Assembly: GCA_023014485.1 (NCBI GenBank)
Contig: JAJOZX010003309.1
Span: forward strand, 62,001-126,000
Length of the DNA: 64,000 nucleotides
Source of the DNA: Bathynomus jamesi
Taxonomy: Eukaryota; Arthropoda; Malacostraca; Isopoda; Cirolanidae
Direction of reading: 5' to 3'
The position numbers were made by a program, and so were the translations under genes. The notes beneath the pieces were generated by a model, which searched no databases, was not told the DNA's origin, and saw only the letters and a program-made list of their open reading frames with translations. Below, piece by piece: positions 56,190 to 64,000 of the stretch; the stretch's first letter is position 1; every line of letters begins with the position of its first letter.

Positions 56190-57129
56190 CACACTACTTA
56201 CGCCATATTACATTCAGAGAACAAGGCCTTACTGAAGCTGATTTCCCACCACGAGAGGATTTTTGTACTTGGTTCCTTCAACAGTGTGCTCGCGATCCTC
56301 TTTTTCTGTCCTCCGTGTTGTTTTCTGATGAGGCTGCCTTCACAAGAAATGGCGTGATCAATTTTCACAACACTCATCACTGGGCCGAAGAGAATCCGCA
56401 TACCATCATCCAGTCAAGGCACCAACAACAATTTAGTATCAATGTATGTGCAGGACTTATTGCCAACAACTTAATCGGTCCTTCTGTTTTGCCTGGAAGA
56501 TTAACAGGCGAATCCTATTCCAATTTTTTAAAGAATGATTTAAGCGATTTACTAGATGAAGTTCCTCTTGATGTCCGACGTCGTATGTGGTTTATGCATG
56601 ACGGCGCTCTGCCTCATTTTAGTCGAGTAGCCAGAGACTCTTTGGATGACCATTTCCATGATAAATGGATAGGCCGTGGAGGACCAATTGCGTGGCCTGC
56701 TCGCTACCCAGACCTGAATCCACTCGATTTTAACTTTGGGGTCATCTGAAATACATCGTTTACGTGACACCTATTGACAACGTTGAAATGCTTCGCCAAC
56801 GTGTAGAAGAAGGATGCCAGAAAATCCGAGCAATACCTGGAATGTTTGAACGCGTCAGGCAATCTATGACGAGACGTGTTGAGGCGTGTATTCAAGTGCA
56901 AGGCAGTCATTTTCAGATCTACAGATCTACAGAAGCTAAGGCTAACAAAGACCCTAAGATCCACTCTTTTGATCACTTCCAAGGTCAGGTGGATACTTGC
57001 TGGAACACATAACGGGCTGTAACTCGGAAACAAAGCGATTTCGGGCATATGTTTATATAAACTTTTTTCATTGTTTTCATGTCCTGAATCCAACCTGAAA
57101 GTGGGTCCCACACGCTATGAAACACCCTG
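56190..57129 (+). pseudogene. Mariner-like transposase, 5'-truncated, with 3' TIR
   Basis: Begins within the gene at LRHITFREQGLTEADFPPRE. It has the first D in LFSDEAAFTRNGVINFHNTH, the second in MWFMHDGALPHFSRVARDSL, and the third site in WPARYPDLNPLDF (56,700). A frame break at 56,748 leads to the C-terminal helix (NVEMLRQRVEEGCQKIRAIP) and then RRVEACIQVQGSHF. A ~55-bp foreign segment follows HFQI (56,911-56,970). The 3' terminus TATGAAACACCCTGTA at about 57,116-57,130 is the complement of the family TIR. Confidence 0.8.

Positions 57130-57130
<1 letters not shown>

Positions 57131-57172
<42 letters not shown>
57131..57172. repeat. (TA)n microsatellite
   Basis: Follows the mariner 3' end directly. 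Confidence 0.95.
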
Positions 57173-57173
<1 letters not shown>

Positions 57174-57176
<3 letters not shown>

Positions 57177-57318
57177 AAAATAACCACGAAGGAAAAAGAA
57201 CACATGAAATGGTGTTCAAGAGCTTTTGTCTAATGACATCCTCAGGAACACAGGAACATTAGACGAAAGCTCTTGAGCACAACTTCATGTTTTCTTTTTC
57301 CTTCGTAGTTATTTCCAT
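57174..57318. repeat. 145-bp hairpin with ATGAAAATAA ends
   Basis: Imperfect inverted arms around 57,250. The ends ATGAAAATAACCACGAAGG and complement resemble those of the palindrome at 52,461. The arms carry CCTGAGGATGTCATTAGAC (minus strand) and GACGAAAGCTC, again recalling a degenerate hammerhead core. Confidence 0.7.
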
Positions 57319-57625
57319 TATAAATATTATCACGTGTTACTTTCGTGAAATAATTTTCATATATACAGTATAAGTGTGTCTAGGTTGATGTTTGAGGTAA
57401 GTGCTTTCTTAATTAATTACTAACTCCTACAAGGAAACTGAACTTTTGTTCTGTACACAAACCATTTTTCATAACGAGAAAAGAAACCGAAACTTTACAC
57501 AGGATTTATTCTAAACAGTTCAAAGGTTTTTTGTTTATGAAGTAAAAAATGTATAACTTTTGTTGGAAAATACAACCGTATTTCAGTTGTAGATCATACC
57601 ATTAAATTTTATACTTTTGGTTTCC

Positions 57626-57658
<33 letters not shown>
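57319..57658. other. Non-coding spacer
   Basis: AT-rich; (TA)n at 57,630-57,655. Nothing else. Confidence 0.5.
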
Positions 57659-57663
<5 letters not shown>

Positions 57664-58066
57664 CCCAAAAAAAGTCCCTATTTTTATTTGCCCGTTATTT
57701 TATAATGGATGTATATTTTATTGTTGGGGTTTATATGCATATACCTATACATTTCAAATCTTTCTTTACTTAATAACTAATAAATAAATATTGCATATTA
57801 AAGCCGTTCCTTCACCAATTCATACTTAAAGCAATAACTTTTCCTAATTTCGTAGAAATTAGGAAAAGACGATACCGCTACCAATAGACGATAACCTAGT
57901 AAGGCCATAACTGCATTACTCGCAACTTCGAGGAAGCATTTTTCCAGGCGACTAATCTCCTTCTTGAGCCAGTGGAATGGCCCCCATATTCACCTGACCT
58001 CGCACACCCTGATATTTTTTCGTGTGGTTACATAAAAGATAAGATCTATTCTACCAAACTTAAGTA
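57659..58066 (+). pseudogene. Internally deleted copy of the 26.8-29.5 kb mariner
   Basis: The 5' flank (TTTTTATTTGCCCGTTATTT, TAATAACTAATAAATAAATA) matches 29,330-29,530 in reverse. It then jumps to the C-terminal part with EPVEWPPYSPDLAHPDIF (third catalytic block) and YIKDKIYSTK. The helix-turn-helix and first two acidic sites are deleted. Confidence 0.7.
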
Positions 58067-58310
58067 GTGTTGGGATTGAAAATTTGGGGTTTATTAATAA
58101 ATATAAAAAATATAATATATAGAATCCGAAATATAAAAATGAAAGATATAAGTTAGGTTTAATAACTAGAAGTAAAATTTTCTTTTGTGTAGGCCTATTA
58201 TCAAAACAACACTCGCTTACGTGAACATAGTTCGAGGGCGCAAAACATGTGCGTACCCACACTGGGATGAAGTAGCAAACAGCCAATAGAGGTGTAGGAT
58301 AGGGGTTACA
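58067..58310. other. Spacer
   Basis: No feature seen on either strand. Confidence 0.4.
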
Positions 58311-58760
58311 TTAGCCCTGTTCAAACATCAACGTTTTCTTATTTTCATAGGTTTCTGTACTTTTTCCCATGCTTTTTGACCTGAAAAGGCCGAAAATCAC
58401 AACCATTTTGACCTAGGTTGTTGGGAAGCATTGCCGCATGGAGCGTTAACTTTTCTGCCTTGAAATCGGCCAAAAGCACCAGTTCAGGGGTCCCTTGAAT
58501 CATGTTTTGCACTACAACTTTTTATCTAAACAAGATAGAGCAACAAAATAGGCACCAAATTAAAGTGTTTTTAATCCTCTTTCTAACTTATACAATTATG
58601 ATAGTCTTGGAACAAGAAATGGCACATTGGTACATACAAAGATTTCAGAATATCACAAAATTCGTTTTCTCACACTCAAGGCAGACAAGGCGCCTTATTC
58701 ATGACACAAATTTGAGATTAACATTTTGTCACAAGTCTAATCGATCAAGAAGTGAAAGCA

Positions 58761-61333
58761 TTACATGATGATTAATTTCATAATGACATTTACACAGTCA
58801 GTTGTTGAGAGTTGTTTCTTGAAGCTGTCAAAGCGGCGTCTGTTGAACTCCACAGCTTGAAGGAGATAGTCCCTTTGCTTGGCATCTGTTGTTATGACAT
58901 TTGCAAAGTCGCTCATCATCTTGACACCACGTTCAGCAATGTCATTCACCGCTTTCAGATTCTTAACATAGTCCAACGCTTTTCTGTAGTCCTCATTCTG
59001 TGGCCAAGACGTGACAGGTTCCAGAAGCCACTCGGATCCAATGTTCAGTGTGTCCAGCAGGAAATGTGATTCTGGGCCAATGAGATCAACCAGGGTGGTC
59101 TTAGCTGTGACTCTCTGGAATATAGGCTTTCCTGTTCTGAAGCTGTCTGGCTTCTCAGTGGCATGTAACTGGGCAGCAATGTCGTGCTTCAATGTGTCAC
59201 TCAATCTACTGCTGAACAGGGCAAATGGCACGACTTCCTGCGTCAGGTACCATTTGTGGTTTTCCATCTTATTAAGTACTGCATCAGCAAGCTCTGGGTC
59301 AGTTTTCTTGTACTTCAACATGTCCTGGATTAGACTTAGATCATTCACGGGAGCATCTGCAGCAGACATTGACATCATCCATACAGGAGTGTAGAACAGC
59401 GCAAGAAGGTGTTGAGTCTTTCCAGCTTTGATACAGTGTCTTCGTCGTACTCAAGTTGATCTGCAAACATCAGCATTTTCATGGAGTACAGGTTTCTGGC
59501 CATCCATCTGGCCTGATGAATGGCGCCTGGTCGACTCCAGTGAATACCTCGAGGAGGCGTTCCTCCAAGAACAATGACTGTCAGTTCAGCCATTTCCCTG
59601 TAGTCGGCTCTTGGAAGCCTTTCTGCTGTTAGAATGTCTTGGAGTATTCTTCACTGTTCTTCTTCTTTTCCTTCAGCCATTTGCTGTTGATAGCCAGCAT
59701 CTTTGGGTTTTCCTTGGACAAGTCCGTCCAAACATCCTTCAGATGCTCAAACCAGGGATTATCTGGCCCCTTCACCTTCCCAAACAGCTTCTCCAAAACT
59801 GCTCCTACTAGGATTTCCAGGATGTGATGTCGACAGGCCAGATAAAACACCTTTTTGTTCAGTATTTTCTCTATCAGTTTGGCAGCTCCTCTGTGAACTT
59901 CACTGTTACTGGATGTAGTGTCAAAAACAAGGGCAGTAACATTATCCGTAAGTTCCCATGTCTCCAGTAAATCCATTGAAGCCTCAGCCTGAGCTGTGCC
60001 AGAAGAATTGTCGATGACAGGTACTCCCAATAACTTTCCTTCAGTGTATGAAGGTGGACCAGACACTAGCACAGCTAAAGTCTCTGAGGTACTTCCAGGT
60101 TCACTGCCCAAGACATCTTTGAGCAACTTCCATCCCAGTGTAAGGCAGCGTACTGTGGGGGGTTTTCACAAAACTTGGACATGTGACTCTGGCTGATATT
60201 ATACCTGGACAGCATTCTGTTGCGACGTGTGTTGAGGTTGAGATGACGAAGTTATCCAGATCAGCCCCTCCAGCTTTCAAGGTGGCAGAAACCATGGCAG
60301 TAACTTGATTGTCTGATAAACCAAGACGATCAGCTGTATTGCAGATGACATCACATTCCATGACCTTCCTTGGAAACGTCAAAGTCACACTAGTCACAGT
60401 GTCTTGATGGTGAGAACATCCAGGACGAGGCTGATGGTAATCCATGTCCTCTGTGTTAGCGTCGTTGTCAGTTGAGTCACCCCAGGTAATGTCATCCACA
60501 TGAACAACTGCCTCTTGTTCTGCTGCAGCTGTAAAATAGTACAACATGTTAAGACAGTAATTGTTAAGTACATGCTAAATATCGCAATGGAGTAAAACTT
60601 ATAACTTTTTGTAACGTTCAAAGTAATTAGTTTTACCTTGTTCTTGTCTATGCTGCAGTCTTTCATTCCTCGCTGCTTGCTGCAGGGATCTTGTCTCAAA
60701 ATCTTGTCATGACCAGACATATGACCTTTCCTCTCAGTCTTTTGGTCTTCGTAGAACCTGATATCCTCATCTTTCTTCTCTCTGGATAACAGTCTGTTGT
60801 TCTGTATTTCCTGGATTGCATCTGGAGCTCCTATATCGAACAGGCTGTCTAATTCCAGCACAAATGCTCCTCTTTTTCCTCCAGGGTTACTTGCTCTTCC
60901 TTTGCTTTTCACCAGAGCACGATTTTCTCATGTAGTTTCATGAAGAGCTTCATTGCGTTGTACTTGGTCATTGTCTTGATCCTAGCCATCTGCCAGAATG
61001 GGATGATAGATTCAACTGTTTTCATATGCAAGGTCTTGAACCATGGGCCTCCCTGCATTTTCCGGTAAATTCTGAAGATTAAGGAAATACTGGAACGCCT
61101 GTCTGTTGGTGGGAAGCTGGGAACCACTGATAAAAGCTGAAGGGTATCCAACCAGGAAAGTTTCAGTGAGAGATCTGATAGATGGCCCAGTTGACACCTG
61201 CCTGTGGACAGTACGTGGAGGTTCTGAGATAACTGTGCGCCCACGGAGCTCCCTCAGCTCCTTGCTTAATGCCATTGTGAAGTTGTAACTTGTAGATGGT
61301 TTTCTAGATTCTGATTGAGTTTCTGTTGTTTCC
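58761..61333 (-). pseudogene. Element B protein: candidate transposase, broken
   Basis: The exon start is probably at 61,333 after TTTTTCAG, with the first in-frame Met at 61,275 (MALSKELRELRGRTVISEPP). In order: SIRSLTETFLVGYPSAFISG; FWQMARIKTMTKYNAMKLFM (matches FWERARIPMMRRDSALRKM of element C); LDSLFDIGAPDA; DIRFYEDQKTERKG; a GT-AG intron at about 60,636-60,532; LVFDTTSSNSEVHRGAAKL (59,930); FYLACRHHILEILVGAVLE (59,830); HQARWMARNLYSMKMLMF (59,520); and AERGVKMMSDFANV (58,930). The D-x-T-x-x-N...C-x-x-H-x-x-E block parallels element A. Frame breaks are near 61,010-61,240, 60,900, 60,110-60,250, 59,630 and 59,375. Confidence 0.65.
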
Positions 61334-61350
61334 TGAAAAATGATAGATAA

Positions 61351-61388
61351 TTATTATATTATTATATTATTATTATTATTAATTATTT

Positions 61389-61434
<46 letters not shown>

Positions 61435-61437
61435 ATT
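61351..61437. repeat. (ATT)n microsatellite in element B
   Basis: Trinucleotide repeat between the gene start and the right TIR. Confidence 0.95.
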
Positions 61438-61704
61438 TATTAATTTTATGCTCTTTCATTTGATACCTAATTTGTTGCTCTATCTTGTTTAGATCAAAAG
61501 TTAAAGTGCAAAACATAATTCAAGGACCCGGAATTGGCGCTTTGGCCGATTTCAAGGCAGAATATTTAAAGCTCCATGCAGCAATGCTTCCCAACATCCT
61601 AGGTCAAATAGTTTGTGATTTTCGGCTTTTTCAGGTCAAAAAGCATGGGAAAATGTACAGAAACCTATGAAAATAAGAAAAAGTTGATTTTTGAACAGGC
61701 CTAG

Positions 61705-62566
61705 CCGGTTACATGATGTCACACCAGGGAGTTGTCCAATCAGGAACAAGCTAGCGATCACGCGATGTTAAGCACTCTCCTCGACCAATTAAATTTCGGT
61801 AAACGATTGATTTTTATAAATTTAGAATTTATTGAAGATAAATAGGCTACTTAGGGTATTTAAGTGATATGAACTAGGTACGAAATTAATAAAATTTGTA
61901 AAATAAGATGTGTAAAATTGCTATGTGGTTCCAGGTGCTTGAAGAAAAGAGAAGAGAAACGTTCCATCTCGACACAAGATGGAAATCTGACATCTTTTCC
62001 GAACGAAGAAACTGTAGTGTCGGTGAGAGGGAAGACCTTGAGAGACAAAGGCGTGACATCTGTATGAAAAAGATCCCACTGGAGTCTAAATTCCTCATTT
62101 TAGATGTCCTAAAAGGAGCAATAGTGCGATCCCGTGAAATATATAGAACTTTAAAATATGAAGAACAATTCATTCACAATATATTTTTTTTTTTCACTCG
62201 TTAATGTGACTGTGCTTACAATTTTTTTTTGTCGTTTTACTCTGATTCACGAACCGTGTAGTGAGTGCCCATTGAGGATTAAAGACTCGAGAACTAGTGA
62301 CACCGGCCCCAAAGAATAAAAGTGGTAACACAAGTATCGTAGTTGGGACAGTAGTTCTTTTTTTCTTTTTTCTTTTTCTTTCATTTGTGTTATGGGAAAT
62401 CAAGTGTAGATAAAAATAGAAGTAGGCCCAAATTCCAAAATAGAGGCTTGGCTAACATCCGAACAACACCGGACCTACTCTCCTGAGGAGCAGGTTGGTG
62501 GGAGTTAATCAAAGGGTACCCCAAAAGCACCCCAATCCCATGTATGCTAATATGCCCTAGGGATCT
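61705..62566. other. Spacer with short unassigned ORFs
   Basis: The ORF at 61,908-62,204 (98 codons, basic) has no recognisable domain. I see no TIR or RNA gene. Confidence 0.4.
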
Positions 62567-63167
62567 TTTCGGTTTGACGGCCTGTAATATTTTTTAACAT
62601 TACTTGTTTTGTCCAGTTGTAATCGAGGACTTCAAAAATAATATTCATGTTTTAGAGAAACAAATAGTGAGGCAGTTATACATTTTAGTTTAGAGAATAT
62701 CATATACGCTTTAAGATTCCAAAATCCCTGAAAGTTTTAGGTCAACTGTACGATCATGACGATTGGTTAGGTTAAGTCATGATATTTTCGTTTGTTTTGA
62801 CACTAAACTAACAAAAATATCATGACTTAACCTAACCAATCGTCAAGGGCTTACAGTTGACCTAACCGAACATTCTGTTAACCTAACTGGGCATTCAGTT
62901 AACCTAACCAGTTGGTAGAGTCTAGATAGAATTTGATGGTCCCGTAGCCATGACTCGTTTTTTTCCGCCGGCCGTCAAACCAAAAAGATTCCAATACGGT
63001 TTAAAAACATATATTTTAAATTTATTAAATTGTACATAACTGCCTCACTATTTGTTTCTCTAAAACATGAATGTTATTTTTGAAATACACGATTAAAACT
63101 GGACAATAAAAAACAAGTAATGTTAAAAAATATTACAGGCCGTCAAACCGAAAAGATCCGGCCCTAG
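62567..63167. mobile_element. 600-bp non-autonomous TIR element (MITE) with a nested hairpin
   Basis: TIRs of about 130 bp begin GGATCTTTTCGGTTTGACGG on the left and, inverted, the same on the right (ending at about 63,160). Both continue through CTGTAATATTTTTTAACATT and CTATTTGTTTCTCTAAAACA. A third partial end, CCGGCCGTCAAACCAAAAAG, lies inside at 62,971. The flanks contain CCCTAG on both sides. Confidence 0.8.
62735..62930. repeat. Hairpin repeat, TTAGG-like core, copy 4
   Basis: Inverted copies of GACGATTGGTTAGGTTAAGT around 62,790-62,815, then the GGGCATTCAGTTAACCTAAC unit, as in copies 2 and 3. It is nested within the MITE. Confidence 0.75.
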
Positions 63168-63537
63168 TTTGTAATACCACGTATGCTGATAGGCCGAAGA
63201 TTGGAAGGTTGATGCATGCTCCATTGTGCTACACCAATCGTGTACAGTAATTATAATGATATAATCCTCCTCCAGAAAAGAGGGTGTGAGAATAAGGAAG
63301 GAACTCCGAAGGAACACCAGCTGAGCTATTTCCAAAAATTATGGCAAATATTTGTGTAAAGTTGAATGCTGTGTTAGAAAAAAATGGTGATTACAGTGAA
63401 CATGTTTCATTAAGGTTAATAAACTCCTATGTTTTACGTACCTATTGAGTTTGTTTTTGTATCTAGATGCCGTTTTTTTTAGTTTATAACATTTATTTAG
63501 AAATAGGGGCTTTTAGGAGGGGGGTAACTGGTATATA
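63168..63537. other. Spacer
   Basis: Nothing recognised. Confidence 0.4.
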
Positions 63538-63605
63538 CAGGGTGGTCCAAAACTCCTGCCTCATGGGGGGGGGGGTATTATGAGGTAAACTTCTGAACCA
63601 CCCTG

Positions 63606-63608
<3 letters not shown>
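63538..63608. mobile_element. 70-bp mini-MITE
   Basis: ACAGGGTGGTCCAAAACTC at the left and inverted ACAGGGTGGTTCAGAAG at the right, flanked by TA. The centre holds a poly-G run. It resembles a mariner end pair with almost no interior. Confidence 0.65.
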
Positions 63609-63639
<31 letters not shown>

Positions 63640-63640
63640 C

Positions 63641-63716
<76 letters not shown>
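63606..63716. repeat. Compound (TA)n/(GT)n microsatellite
   Basis: Alternating TA and GT blocks with two CATATATAT repeats. Confidence 0.95.
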
Positions 63717-63717
<1 letters not shown>

Positions 63718-64000
63718 CAGGGGCGGCATCAGTCGCTTTACCGGGAATAATGAAATCACTTGTGAAGACTAATATGCCGAGAAAATTATTTTTATATTCG
63801 GCAACACTGATTCGGCAACACTGATATGGCAACACTGACTTGGCAACACTGATTTCAGTACGCTGAGTGCAGTATTAAGTTGACTAGATTGAGGTTTAGA
63901 ACTGTTGAAATTGCAATCTGTGCAGTTAATTTTTTATTCTTTTTGTCTTTACATGATGAACAGAAAATTAGACACCAAACAACGCGTCTACGGCCAGAAA
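63718..64000 (+). other. Possible start of another transposon running off the window
   Basis: Begins CAGGGGCGGCATCAG, a hAT-like terminus. GGCAACACTGA is repeated tandemly at about 63,800-63,855. An ATG at 63,953 opens a frame to the window end (MMNRKLDTKQRVYGQK), which could be a transposase N-terminus. Too short to assign. Confidence 0.3.

Larger units (their letters stand above)
58314..61701 (-). mobile_element. 3.4-kb TIR transposon (element B) with ~240-bp TIRs
   Basis: The left TIR 58,314 to about 58,556 and right TIR about 61,462-61,701 match over about 240 bp. Shared blocks are CCTGTTCAAA, TTTTCATAGGTTTCTGTAC, CATGCTTTTTGACCTGAAAA and TAAACAAGATAGAGCAACAA. The flanks are TTA and TAG, again with a TA core. 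One broken gene fills the interior. Confidence 0.9.

Noticed and set aside
34052..56965. The 47-bp inverted match as TIRs of the second Polinton
   Set aside because: No matching target duplication, the right copy sits inside a mariner gene, and similarity does not extend beyond about 47 bp.
61908..62204. 98-codon basic ORF
   Set aside because: No recognisable domain and AT-rich surroundings; a chance ORF is more likely.

Overview
This is a gene-poor, repeat-dense window of an animal nuclear genome. Genes with introns, AT-rich spacers, dozens of (TA)n arrays, hairpins carrying TTAGG-like repeats, and the mix of Polinton, hAT, Tc1/mariner and CR1/Jockey-like elements suggest an arthropod, plausibly a decapod crustacean. 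That taxonomic call is inference. I see no convincing single-copy host gene. Almost everything recognisable is a transposable element, usually broken, and many are nested with readable target-site duplications (TSDs).

Left block (1-23 kb). A non-LTR retrotransposon on the minus strand is split in two (21,005-22,668 and 2,058-2,906). The splitter is an 18.1-kb element (2,907-21,004) with ~1.4-kb terminal inverted repeats (TIRs) and a GGCTC duplication. It carries the N-terminal part of a Polinton-type protein-primed DNA polymerase B (11,017-13,565, with a probable upstream exon at 16,237-16,355), so I read it as a decayed Polinton/Maverick. Later insertions sit inside it: a TIR element with one intact gene (4,739-6,628), two Tc1/mariner copies (7.6-8.9 and 9.4-10.1 kb), hairpin repeats and another degenerate reverse transcriptase (14.3-16.1 kb).

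Middle block (22.9-34 kb). hAT-type elements and MITEs with exact or near-exact 8-bp TSDs lie at 22,912, 23,673, 27,333 and 28,256; the last two interrupt one mariner. There is a palindromic tRNA-like element at 25.2-25.6 kb and a nearly full-length non-LTR element at 30.6-33.7 kb.

Right block (34-54 kb). A second, gene-richer Polinton reads integrase, a small conserved protein, a short hydrophobic-tailed protein and a packaging-type ATPase on the minus strand. Polymerase B is divergent on the plus strand, followed by several unassigned small ORFs. Its polymerase gene is cut by a 10,250-bp hAT element (38,832-49,081, TSD CCCAAGGT). That hAT carries its own broken transposase, a 36-bp satellite (45.16-45.96 kb) and, nested inside, a 4.6-kb TIR element (39,844-44,459) that is itself hit by a hAT MITE at 41,938-42,702.

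End block (54-64 kb). A fold-back mariner (54,041-55,315), further mariner fragments, and another 3.4-kb TIR element with ~240-bp TIRs (58,314-61,701). The three TIR elements at 4.7, 39.8 and 58.3 kb, plus a gene tail at position 3-194, share landmarks in their encoded proteins and TTA/TAR flanks. They look like one DNA-transposon superfamily that I cannot match to a named one, and they are the best candidate for something undescribed.
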